A stretch of 46,273 nucleotides of DNA from Caldilineaceae bacterium (GTDB lineage Bacteria; Chloroflexota; Anaerolineae; Caldilineales; Caldilineaceae): positions 1-46,273 of the forward strand of contig JAJDZJ010000239.1 in NCBI GenBank assembly GCA_022824685.1. Direction: 5' to 3'. Shown piece after piece: positions 1-6,981 of this stretch. Made by a program: the position numbers and the translations under genes. The notes under the pieces are model-generated. The model did no database searches, had not been told where the DNA came from, and saw only the letters and a list, made by a program, of their open reading frames with translations. Position 1 is the first letter of the stretch. Each line of letters opens with the position of its first letter.

Positions 1-1
1 C

Positions 2-139
2 AGGCCCTCAGTCGGCGAGATAAGTTAAATTCTCCGTCTACGTGCCATCTTTCGTACATTTCCCTGTGTCTTACCCCGACCTGGAAGAGTATTCGGCTGC
101 ATTTCGATGTTCTGACCCAATTTAGATGCAATCGCCCTG
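2..139. repeat. Left copy of 138-bp terminal inverted repeat
   Basis: Bases 2-139 are the exact reverse complement of 46136-46273, with no mismatch seen by eye. The inner end of the repeat (about 112-139) matches a diverged sequence family found inside the window at 3767-3804, 7958-7995 and 8029-8057. Read outward, the repeat contains a short open stretch beginning ATG and coding MARRRRI before a TAA. This could be the start of a mobile-element gene, but that is only a guess. The likely reading is the end of a multi-copy element at which the assembly stopped. Confidence 0.85.
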
Positions 140-372
140 CAAAATCCTGCTAAACACAATGGCGCGGGGCAGCAAAACTGACGGGTAAGCGCCCCCACTT
201 GGCCCTGGATCAATCGCCGGGATACTGTCGCGTTGGCCCAAAACCGCAGCCGGAATCGGGCTGACGTCCAACCATCGTCTGCAGAGTCGCTGCCCCCATA
301 CACTCGCGAAATCCATCGGTTGCCAGGCCGCAGATCGGGGCAGGCCCCGCATTCTCCCGGCCGGCCCCGGCG
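140..372. other. Gene-free stretch
   Basis: Between the terminal repeat and the stop of the dioxygenase gene I see no convincing gene, tRNA or hairpin. Short open frames here have no recognisable protein character and are judged to be chance. Confidence 0.5.
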
Positions 373-1389
373 CTATGCGTCGGCTGGCTGCTCCAGCGCG
401 GCCAGCAGCGCTTCGGCTTCCTGCCGCTTTCCCGGATCCTCGTTTCGGGCAATAATACGCTGCAGCGTCGAAATCGCCCGCGTATCCCCATCCTTGGCCA
501 TCTCTATCGCCATCTCATCGCGCTTGTCGTGGTAGCTGTTGTCATATTCACGCACTTCGAGCTGCCATTTTCGCCAGTAGTACTTCAGCTCCGGGTCGGG
601 CCAGTCCGCATAGATCTCCTCCCAGGTGCTGGGTTGGCTGTGCGGCTGCAGGCTGCCAGGGGCGATCGGGTCGCTGACCTTCTGGTAGCGGGCGTCTATC
701 GACATGCGCAGCCGGTCCGAACTGTTGGGCAGTCCTTTGTGAACCGCCATGCTGTGGAATATGAGCACATCCCCCCGTTGAAATGGACTGTAGGCCCAGG
801 CGCCTTCCAGCGGATCGAGTACCTCCAGGCCCCCCGCCCCCATCGCCGGTCGAAAATCATAGACACCCCGCTGATGCGACCCCGCCGCGACCTGAAGCCC
901 GCCCAGTTCAGTTGGCAGATCCCCCAGCGGAATCCAGGCCGTATAGGTGTCGGCCGTACCCTGAATCGGGATAAAGTCCTGGTGCGGAGGTGTGGTGAAG
1001 GCCTCGCGCTGGGGAAAGATTGTGCGGCCGATGATGCGGGGGTGGGGCAGCGCCGGCTCGCCCAACATGCGCTCGACGAGCCCGACCAGGTTGGGATGAT
1101 GCTGAATGGCGTGAAACGCCGGCAGCTTGTACATGGCGTGATACTTCTGCATGTAATCGGGCTCCGGTTCGACGCAAAAGCCGCTCAGATCGGCCACCCC
1201 TTCGCCAAGCGGCGTATCCGGCTGGACCCAACCGGCAGCCCGCGCGATGCGCAGAAACTGCATGCGCAGCTCTTCGATGACAGCGGCAGGAAGTAGACCG
1301 CGGACAAACAGGTAGCCGTCCCGGTCCATCCGCCGGCGCAGTTCGGCTCCATCCTGCACGACATCGGTGGAATCAAGAAAAGGTTGCAT
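373..1389 (-). CDS. Phytanoyl-CoA dioxygenase (PhyH) family protein
   Basis: A 338-residue protein of the PhyH family, non-haem Fe(II)/2-oxoglutarate oxygenases that hydroxylate a range of small molecules; the substrate here is unknown. The double-stranded beta-helix iron site is visible: HQD at H136 and D138, and a distal histidine in the stretch MAVHKGLPN (H217), followed by R226 in the position expected to bind 2-oxoglutarate. I chose the ATG at 1389 rather than an upstream in-frame ATG at 1419 because AGGAGG lies a few bases before it. The oxidoreductase gene lies 79 bp upstream on the same strand, so the two may be co-transcribed. Such PhyH plus Gfo/Idh pairs suggest catabolism or modification of an unknown organic compound. 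Confidence 0.88.
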   Translation of the reverse strand: MQPFLDSTDVVQDGAELRRRMDRDGYLFVRGLLPAAVIEELRMQFLRIARAAGWVQPDTPLGEGVADLSGFCVEPEPDYMQKYHAMYKLPAFHAIQHHPNLVGLVERMLGEPALPHPRIIGRTIFPQREAFTTPPHQDFIPIQGTADTYTAWIPLGDLPTELGGLQVAAGSHQRGVYDFRPAMGAGGLEVLDPLEGAWAYSPFQRGDVLIFHSMAVHKGLPNSSDRLRMSIDARYQKVSDPIAPGSLQPHSQPSTWEEIYADWPDPELKYYWRKWQLEVREYDNSYHDKRDEMAIEMAKDGDTRAISTLQRIIARNEDPGKRQEAEALLAALEQPADA

Positions 1390-1468
1390 TGAGTTTCCTC
1401 CTGTGTCGCCCCGTTCCAACAGGGCGCATTCTACTGATTCGTCCAGCCTAAGCAGTCAGATCACCGCG

Positions 1469-2563
1469 TCAACGCCAGGAATCAAACGGGTTGCGCGGGT
1501 CGGTGATAGGCAGCGTCACGCGCGCGCCGGCGATATGAGAAGCGTGCGCAGCCATCGCCCACGAGAGGTGGCGGCGGGCCGTACGTCCATCCAGCAGCGG
1601 GAACGCCAGTTCGCGTCCGGCGAGCATGTCGAGCATCGAGCGGGCCATACGATGATGCGCCTTGACCCACTTGCGCTCATCAGGGGGCGGGTCCGATGGA
1701 ATCACCTGCCAGCGATCATCATTGAACAGGCCAGGGCTGACCAGTGGATGGTAGTAGATGTCGGGCTGGTTGCTCATCGGGCCGGGAAGCGAAAGCGTGC
1801 CGGCTGTGCCGTGAATATCGATTCGATAGGGCCGCTCCTTGTGGTCGCCTTCGTAAGATTCGAAGTCAGCGGCAAAACCGTCCCTGAAGACGTAGTAGGC
1901 GCGTATGCCGTTGCCGGCCACGAGCCCCATCCCCTCCGCGCCCTCCATCAGATCATCCGGCGTCGCGTCGCGGCCATCCTGGGTGATATGGGCGTGACAC
2001 CACAGCGGCTCACCCCAGATCTGCCACAGAAAATCAAAGAAGTGGGGGTAGAGGTCGAGAAACAGCTGGTTGCCCCCTTCATGGCCGTTCATGCCGTGGA
2101 TGCGGGCGAGACGAGGCTCGCCGATTTTGCCTCCCTTTATCAGGGGGATGGCAACGTGCTGGATGGGAGGGTGCCCCCGCCACGGACATGCCACAATCAA
2201 CAGTTTGCCATTCCTTTCGCAAGCCGCCGCCATCTCGTCGACCTGCGCGGGCGAGGCCGCCACCGGCTTCTCGATGTAAATGTGCGTCTCTGCCGCCGCG
2301 GCGGCCATGGCCAGTTCATGGTGATCCCCGATCTCGCGAGTGGCGATCACAGTGATGTCGGGCCGTTCTTCAGCCAGCATCTGTCTGTAGTCGGCATATC
2401 CTCTTTTTGCGCCGGTGCGTTGGAGCGCCTGCTGGCGGCCGGCGTCGTCCGGGTCAGCCAGGGCTACGATCTCGGCCCCCTCGACCCCGACAAAAGCCTC
2501 GTCAACATAATGGCCGTAGTTCCCGCGACCGGTGTGTCCAATAATGGCGACTCGCTGAGTCAT
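1469..2563 (-). CDS. Gfo/Idh/MocA family oxidoreductase
   Basis: A 364-residue NAD(P)-dependent sugar or polyol dehydrogenase-like protein. The N-terminal Rossmann fold begins MTQRVAIIGHTGRGNYG, a glycine-rich dinucleotide loop. The family EKP motif follows in IYIEKPVAA, where the lysine is a usual catalytic residue. The C-terminal half matches the Gfo/Idh substrate domain in length and character. The start at 2563 is chosen because GGAGG sits 4-5 bases upstream; an in-frame upstream extension of 33 residues has no domain content. It is followed on the same strand by the PhyH gene. Substrate cannot be read from sequence. Confidence 0.88.
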   Translation of the reverse strand: MTQRVAIIGHTGRGNYGHYVDEAFVGVEGAEIVALADPDDAGRQQALQRTGAKRGYADYRQMLAEERPDITVIATREIGDHHELAMAAAAAETHIYIEKPVAASPAQVDEMAAACERNGKLLIVACPWRGHPPIQHVAIPLIKGGKIGEPRLARIHGMNGHEGGNQLFLDLYPHFFDFLWQIWGEPLWCHAHITQDGRDATPDDLMEGAEGMGLVAGNGIRAYYVFRDGFAADFESYEGDHKERPYRIDIHGTAGTLSLPGPMSNQPDIYYHPLVSPGLFNDDRWQVIPSDPPPDERKWVKAHHRMARSMLDMLAGRELAFPLLDGRTARRHLSWAMAAHASHIAGARVTLPITDPRNPFDSWR

Positions 2564-2734
2564 GATTCCTCCGTTGCGTTGGTTCCTCGCGCCGCTGTCT
2601 GAACGAGAATCAAAGAGGTCGGGCAGAACGGGGCGCGCAGGCGAAAGCGGCAGGTTCGGCATCGATGCAGTCGCTGCGCTGCGGCCCGTTTGTCCGACAG
2701 AACCGGACCGGGTGATCGACAGGCCGCTTCCAGG

Positions 2735-3124
2735 TTATCGCTGCCCCGAGCCTGACGCCGCTCCTCCAGAACTTCCGTCGTCAATCATCCGCTGTTGCCT
2801 CTCATAGAGAACTGTCCCGACGCGCGCAATATGCTCAATCAGGTCTGGGTCGCCGATGTCGCGCAAGATGGACAGATCGATCATATAGGGAAGATACAGG
2901 TCATCCAATTCCGTAGCGATTGTGTGGCGCACACGCAGTGTCAGGTCTGCTCCGCCGCAGAGGGTCAAGTCGATGTCAGAGCCCTTCCTGTGGGAGCCCT
3001 TGGCGCGCGAACCGTACAGAACCGCTCTTTCCACCTGCGGTTGACGGGCCAGGACACCGCAAATCTTCCGGATGTCCGAGTTTGAAAGGCCGCTTTCCTG
3101 GCAAGATTGCGTAGCAGGTTTCAT
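2735..3124 (-). CDS. MNT-type minimal nucleotidyltransferase (MntA-like antitoxin)
   Basis: A 129-residue protein with the minimal nucleotidyltransferase fold. The family signature is clear: G38-S39 followed by the SDID motif with D50 and D52, the metal-binding aspartates. The gene overlaps the preceding HEPN gene by 4 bases (ATGA), the usual sign of translational coupling. In characterised HepT/MntA systems the MNT protein neutralises the HEPN ribonuclease, in at least one case by AMP addition to the HEPN protein. That role is inferred here from motif and gene order. The last residues are Gly/Ser-rich and look unstructured. Confidence 0.85.
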   Translation of the reverse strand: MKPATQSCQESGLSNSDIRKICGVLARQPQVERAVLYGSRAKGSHRKGSDIDLTLCGGADLTLRVRHTIATELDDLYLPYMIDLSILRDIGDPDLIEHIARVGTVLYERQQRMIDDGSSGGAASGSGQR

Positions 3125-3546
3125 GTCGCTTCCGCTTGCTTCAGGCGTGCCAGCCTTGCCTGCAGTTGCTGAAATTCCGTGAAGTAACTGTCGAGAATCG
3201 CGGCAACGATCTGGGCGGCAGTGGCTTCATTATATGTATGCGTCGTCAGATTTCGGCTCTGGATCATCTCCATCCACGTTTGGCCGTTGTCAATCAAGCT
3301 GGCATTGAAGGCGGCGCGGGTCGAGTCTCTCGAACCGTTAAGGTCACAAACGCCGCGTGCTTCAAGAAAGTCCTTGAGCGTCTTCCACGCCAGTTCATGC
3401 GTGCATTTGAAGCCTTGTATCAACCCCTGACATTCCAACCGGGAGAGCTGCCGCCGCCGCGCCAGCTTGACAGCCTCCTGCAATTGGGATAACGCCTTGT
3501 CATATTGATTGGATCGCTGGATCCAGCGAACGTCACTGCCGCTCAT
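3121..3546 (-). CDS. HEPN protein, HI0074/HepT-like toxin candidate
   Basis: A 141-residue all-helical protein of the nucleotidyltransferase substrate-binding (HI0074) family. It carries RNLTTHTY, an exact RX4HXY motif (R98, H103, Y105), which is the catalytic signature of HEPN ribonucleases such as HepT. Its stop overlaps the ATG of the MNT gene, so the pair is a textbook two-gene toxin-antitoxin arrangement with the HEPN gene first. The intact motif argues that the protein is active rather than a scaffold. It sits at the edge of an island full of insertion-sequence debris, a common setting for such modules. Confidence 0.85.
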   Translation of the reverse strand: MSGSDVRWIQRSNQYDKALSQLQEAVKLARRRQLSRLECQGLIQGFKCTHELAWKTLKDFLEARGVCDLNGSRDSTRAAFNASLIDNGQTWMEMIQSRNLTTHTYNEATAAQIVAAILDSYFTEFQQLQARLARLKQAEAT

Positions 3547-3766
3547 GGAGTAACCCTACGGAAACCGCCTTGCGCCCATGACGCAACAGCTTCTCCTTGG
3601 AAATAAGCCTTGCGCGAATTCACTCGCATCTTCATCCCGCCATCCTTGACTCCGCCAGACTCAGTTCAGACCATGTTGCAACCGCCGCAAACTGACATGC
3701 GCAGCTTGCGCGCTCCCTATTATACCGTACATTCATGCCGACTCAGCATACCCAGTTCAGGCTCCC

Positions 3767-3804
3767 AGGGCAATCGCATCCTATTGGGAGAGAGCTTTCA
3801 GCAG
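3767..3804 (+). repeat. Dispersed repeat copy A
   Basis: The segment beginning AGGGCAATCGCATC and ending TTTCAGCAGG aligns without gaps to 7958-7995, with identical blocks GCATC, TGGGAGAGA and TTCAGCAG. The first half is also like the inner edge of the window-terminal inverted repeat. It marks the left side of the mobile-element island; its function is unknown. Confidence 0.65.
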
Positions 3805-3839
3805 GGGAACTGCGGGGGAAGGGCGGGGAACTGCGGGGG
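3804..3839 (+). other. Guanine-run cluster (possible G-quadruplex)
   Basis: Five runs of three to five guanines occur within 36 bases, separated by 1-6 bases, including two copies of GGGGAACTGCGGGGG. This satisfies the simple G3+N1-7 pattern for an intramolecular quadruplex on the plus strand. No regulatory role can be assigned. Confidence 0.45.
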
Positions 3840-3926
3840 CGAACGGCAACAGCTTCCTATCCACGGAGGGGCACGGAGGAGGGCAGCGCCTTAGTGGCGC
3901 GCGAAGGGGATGGTGTGAGGGAGAGG

Positions 3927-4058
3927 TGCGTGTTTGTGAGTGTTCGTGAGCGTTGCATGAGCGTTTACGAGTGTTTGTGAGTGTTCGTGAGCGTTTGTGT
4001 TTACGAGCGTTTGCGAGCGTTTGTGAGCGTTTACGAGTGTTTGCGAGCGTTTGTGAGA
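3927..4058. repeat. Degenerate decamer tandem array
   Basis: About 13 units of a 10-base motif, consensus GCGTTTGYGA with variants GTGTTTGTGA, GTGTTCGTGA, GCGTTTACGA and GCGTTTGCGA. There are occasional length changes (one 11-base unit and one merged unit), and the variants are interspersed. The flanks share the same G/T bias and a related unit recurs near 4138. Because 10 is not a multiple of 3, the array cycles through frames. This argues against a coding repeat and for slippage-generated satellite DNA. Confidence 0.85.
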
Positions 4059-4294
4059 GATTGGAGGTGGAAAAGGGCGGGGATCCGCGAAGGGACGCGA
4101 ATCGGGGCCAGGGCGAGTGATGAATGGGCGATGAATGGGCGTTTGCGAGCGTCTGACGAGGTGTTGAGGGGGGTTGGGCGGTCTGATGGGCGTTGCGGCG
4201 GGTGGGGCGGCAGGATGGTGGGTAGGGGGTTACGCTGCCGCGCGGAGGGGCGGCAGGTGTTCGTACTATGCTATTTGTTTTCAACCTTCCCAGG

Positions 4295-4897
4295 TCAGGA
4301 GGTTGGAACGGGCTGGTGGTTGATTACGGCGCCATTGGGGGCGTCCGGGTTGTTAAGTTCGTCCTGCGTTCTCTCGTATTCGTCATCCCGATAGAGTTTC
4401 TCGAGGAGGCGAATGAGTTCGCCGGCCTGGCGCACCTGGTCCTCCAGGACTTCGGGGTCGGTTTCGACTTCGCCGGTTTCGGGGACGACGCCGGCTCTGG
4501 CGCGGGCGGGCAGCCTGTCCATGGGCTGTCCGGTCAGGGGGTCGCGCAGGGGCTCGGGGGCGGATTCGGCGCCGCTGGTGAGCGCAGTCCGGGCTGCTTC
4601 CATCTCGTCACGCATCGCTTTCGTCATTTCGATCAGGTATGGCAGGTCTTTCCTGGAGAAGCGGTATTGCAGCGCGTCGTTTCTGAGTTTGTCGAGGTCT
4701 TCCTGTGTGTAGGAGGACTGGGGCCGGATGCCGAAGCGTTGTCTGCCCTCTTCGGTGAGCACGGCTGTGGCGGGCTCGTCGGGGTCGGACGGCTCTTCGA
4801 GCTCTGCGAGGCCCTGGACAGCGAAGGATTCGAGGCTGTACCGGTTCTGGTCTTCGGAGATGGCGGCGGAGGTGTTGAGAAGGTTGAGGTCGCCATG
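4295..4897 (-). pseudogene. 5'-truncated conserved hypothetical protein
   Basis: A minus-strand frame stays open from about 4927 to 4295. The natural protein-like text starts near 4892 (DLNLLNTSAAISEDQNRY...) and runs through a mixed helical region ending at VPTS. A GTG at 4762 would give 155 residues, but the coding character clearly continues upstream of it with no ATG, GTG or TTG before the junction at 4898. There the sequence turns into the right end of an IS element. I read this as a gene that lost its beginning to a transposon. The residues are rich in Asp, Glu and Arg with two probable amphipathic helices (KLRNDALQYRF and DQVRQAGELIRLLEKLYR). Function unknown. Confidence 0.6.
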
Positions 4898-4898
4898 C

Positions 4899-4965
4899 CT
4901 GCCAACCCTGTCCCCGCGCTTGTCGGACTAACATGACAAGTGGTACAAACATCGGGGGCAGGTCA
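4899..4965 (+). mobile_element. Solo right end of an IS407-like element
   Basis: These 67 bases align with 7769-7835, the last codons and right terminus of the IS copy at 6605-7835. They share GACTAACAT, GTGGTACAA and the terminal GGGGGCAGGTCA. Identity is roughly 80 percent by eye, so this is an older, independent relic rather than part of the nearby copy. Its inner side abuts the truncated gene at 4295-4897. Confidence 0.8.
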
Positions 4966-5087
4966 CGGCATGTCCTTTGAAGCAGCGAATGCGCTGCATA
5001 AACTTCATTACCATAATCGCCATCTGCAAAAAAGCTCTCGAGACACACAGGACGGATTGAAGCTTGCAGCCAAAGGGGTGAAGATTA

Positions 5088-5297
5088 GGGCTCGTTGACA
5101 TTTCACTCGAGGCAGATCAATGTAGGAGCAAAGTGTAAGAAGGCCAGGAAACGTCGCACGAGCTTTTCATAGCGAGTGAAAATGCGTCGGTACCACTTGA
5201 CTTTGTTGGTGAAACGTACGACGATGCTGCGTTCTCGGTAACGAATTCGGTCATAGTCCCGTGGCTGCCTGCGATAGCGGCGGGCAGGAAGAGGAAT
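5088..5297 (-). pseudogene. IS5-family transposase remnant (C-terminal end), copy 1
   Basis: Read on the minus strand from 5297 to the TGA at 5103-5105, the frame codes RRYRRQPRDYDRIRYRERS, then VVRFTNKVKWYRRIFTRYEKL and VRRFLAFLHFAPTLICLE. This is the typical C-terminus of IS5-family DDE transposases (the Y-RER-N-K-RR-TRYEK-FLAFLH pattern). Nothing of the N-terminal catalytic part remains. The outer bases GGGCTCGTTGACATTT may be the IS terminus. The first 110 bases recur at 6183-6290 on the other side of the membrane-protein gene. Confidence 0.75.
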
Positions 5298-5301
5298 TCA
5301 G

Positions 5302-6183
5302 ATGTCCGTTGCAATACTGTCACTTATGATCGTCCTCCCAGCTGCTGCGGTTATCGTCTGGCAAAGACACAGCCGTGCGCTGTGGGGCAGTCTGTTCTTC
5401 GGCTTCGGCGCGTTCGCTGTCAATGGCCTGGTGCGGATACCTCTGGGCCAGGTACTTACGCATCCATTATTCGGGGAACTCTTAGCCCCCTTTCCTTATA
5501 TTTTTGTGAATTATCCTACTTCCTGGATCATTTGGGCGTTCATTATCGGACTGTTCCGCGAGGGAATTCGCTGGCTGATACTCTTCTTCCCCGCAACGAG
5601 TGTGCGTACATGGAAGGAAGGCGTGCTGTTTGGACTCGGCTACAGCTGCCTGGTGGCCCTGCAGCACTTTGGCGAGTATGTTTCCATATCCTGGGAAGAA
5701 ATAGAACTGTTCCAGTATTCATTTGTCGAAGCGATGGCGCTCTTGAACCAAGGGATTTCTTGGTTTGAGGCGTTGTATTTTACGTTGGATAGGGGGGTGG
5801 TCGAAACGGCTTTCAATGTAGGCACGTGTCTTCTCGTCATGTTTAGCGTGCGCCGGTTGAATGTGTGGCTCTTTCTGGCAGCGGTCTTGTGGCATGGCCT
5901 TTACTCTGAGTTGCCAAGAGTGCTATTTTTTAATTCCGTCGGCTGGGAGGTGTTCGGGATACCGTCCTATCACATGGGATTTTCCGTTCCCCTTCTGTCG
6001 AAAACGCTTATCGCGCTGTTACCGTTACTACTGTTCTTCGACCTGCGTAGAGGAGAGGATTTCAGTAAGATAATGAGACCGAGCGTTGTTATAGGCGCCA
6101 CAACATTTGTCTGCCTGACCTGGGCTTTCGTTGTTCTATTCTTAACTTTCGGGAGTTGGTTCCTCTTCGGGCTTAGTGACTAG
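5302..6183 (+). CDS. YhfC/PrsW-like intramembrane protease, multipass membrane protein
   Basis: A 293-residue protein with about eight hydrophobic segments and little soluble sequence. I match it tentatively to YhfC-type glutamic intramembrane proteases. Segment three carries an E-x-x-R pair (E87, R90 in LFREGIRWLI) in place of the family's EE-x-x-R/K motif. Next come KEGVLFGLGYS and, later, a histidine in LWHGLYS (H198) where the family has its conserved H. The first glutamate of the usual EE pair is missing, so activity is uncertain. The ribosome site AGGAAGAGG (about 5287-5295) lies inside the antisense of a transposase relic, and the gene ends where a second relic begins. Base composition is visibly less GC-rich than in the surrounding genes, which supports recent transfer. 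Confidence 0.5.
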   Translation: MSVAILSLMIVLPAAAVIVWQRHSRALWGSLFFGFGAFAVNGLVRIPLGQVLTHPLFGELLAPFPYIFVNYPTSWIIWAFIIGLFREGIRWLILFFPATSVRTWKEGVLFGLGYSCLVALQHFGEYVSISWEEIELFQYSFVEAMALLNQGISWFEALYFTLDRGVVETAFNVGTCLLVMFSVRRLNVWLFLAAVLWHGLYSELPRVLFFNSVGWEVFGIPSYHMGFSVPLLSKTLIALLPLLLFFDLRRGEDFSKIMRPSVVIGATTFVCLTWAFVVLFLTFGSWFLFGLSD

Positions 6184-6290
6184 CGCGTTGACATTTTGTT
6201 CGAGCCAGAACAATGTAGGAACAAAGTGTAAGAAGGCCAGGAAACGTCGCGCGAGCTTTTCATAGTGAGTGAAAGTGCGTCGATGCCATA
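6184..6290 (-). pseudogene. IS5-family transposase remnant, copy 2
   Basis: The minus strand codes WHRRTFTHYEKLARRFLAFL followed by HFVPTLFWLE, the same transposase tail as copy 1 at 5088-5199. The stop codon of that tail is changed to CAA, so the frame runs into the end of the membrane-protein gene. The two copies are direct repeats of about 110 bp flanking 5302-6183, with numerous point differences. Confidence 0.72.
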
Positions 6291-6604
6291 CAGGAAGGCC
6301 TTATCAGGGAATTTCTCACACGGCCATTCCCTTTACCGATTTGGCTCTGGAATTCGTTTGTAATCTCTCTGTATTTGGCGGTCATCGTCCTGAATCTCCA
6401 GGTCGCCGCTATCGTGGTGATCGGAATCCTGCAAATTCTGTCATGACTCGTCCCTTCCCCATCCTCACACACAAAGATTCCCCCGCGCAAGCGGGGGTAA
6501 ACTAATCTGCTGTGGACAGTGACCGAAGAGGAAAAACATGAGGAAGCAATTGTCCAAAAGACCCACGGCACTCTTCTGTGGTCTCGGAGGCACTTTGGGT
6601 GTAG
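6291..6604. other. Gene-free stretch with GC hairpin
   Basis: No convincing gene. At 6480-6497 a seven-base-pair, all-GC stem (CCCCCGC/GCGGGGG) closes a GCAA tetraloop, preceded by GATTC. A similar hairpin lies at 43722-43736. It has no T-run, so it looks more like a REP-type repeat than a terminator. Confidence 0.5.
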
Positions 6605-6670
6605 TGACCCGTCCCCCAAAAACTGGTCCAGTTATAGTGTTAGTATTTGGGCCGTAGAAAGGGGGAAAAG

Positions 6671-6949
6671 ATGGCGAAGAAGAGACATACGCCGGAGCAG
6701 GTGATCAACAAGCTGAGAGAAGCTGAGGGGGCGATAGCCGAGGGCAGTACAGTGGCTGAGGCCGCCCGCCGGATCGGCGTGACCGATCAGACTTTCTACC
6801 GCTGGCGCAGCGAGTACGGGGGTCTCAGGATCGACCAGGCCAGGCGTCTGAAGCGTCTGGAGTTGGAGAACAGCCGCCTGAAGAGAGCGGTGGCGGACCT
6901 GACACTGGACAACCAGATACAGAGAGAGGCGTCTGAGGGAAACTTCTGA
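6671..6949 (+). CDS. IS407-like transposase OrfA
   Basis: A 92-residue protein starting MAKKRHTPEQVINKLREAE. It contains the IS3-family helix-turn-helix (TVAEAARRIGVTDQTFYRWR) and a leucine-zipper-like helix (LKRLELENSRLKRAVADLTL). It binds the element ends and, in active members, forms the N-terminal half of the OrfAB transposase by -1 frameshifting. The ATG at 6671 is chosen because a G-rich ribosome site (GGGGGAAAAG) precedes it, rather than the in-frame ATG at 6647. The overlap region with OrfB (AACTTCTGA) is as in other IS407 members. Confidence 0.88.
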   Translation: MAKKRHTPEQVINKLREAEGAIAEGSTVAEAARRIGVTDQTFYRWRSEYGGLRIDQARRLKRLELENSRLKRAVADLTLDNQIQREASEGNF

Positions 6950-6981
6950 GTCCTTCACGTTGTCGCCAGTGTGTCGACCAC

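Larger units (their letters stand above)
3547..4294. other. Gene-free repeat-rich stretch
   Basis: About 750 bp with no convincing gene. It holds a copy of the dispersed repeat (3767-3804), a guanine-run cluster (3804-3839) and a degenerate decamer array (3927-4058), with one or two stray decamer units near 4138. Open frames on both strands here, such as those full of Arg/Thr/Leu or Val/Tyr/Cys/Leu repeats, are produced by the decamer array and are not believable proteins. Confidence 0.6.

Noticed and set aside
529..1296. 255-residue open frame on the plus strand
   Set aside because: Antisense shadow of the PhyH gene with no domain features.
1367..2602. 411-residue open frame on the plus strand
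   Set aside because: It is antisense to the Gfo/Idh gene, whose family motifs are clear; long antisense frames are common in GC-rich codon usage.
3927..4058. CRISPR array
   Set aside because: Units are only 10 bases, directly abutting and degenerate, with no spacers and no cas genes nearby.
3781..4284. 167-residue Arg/Thr/Leu-repeat protein on the minus strand
   Set aside because: Generated by the decamer DNA array; low complexity and matched by an equally open frame on the other strand.
4268..4936. 222-residue plus-strand frame rich in Gly, Phe and Val
   Set aside because: Antisense to the truncated conserved gene and running into the IS relic.
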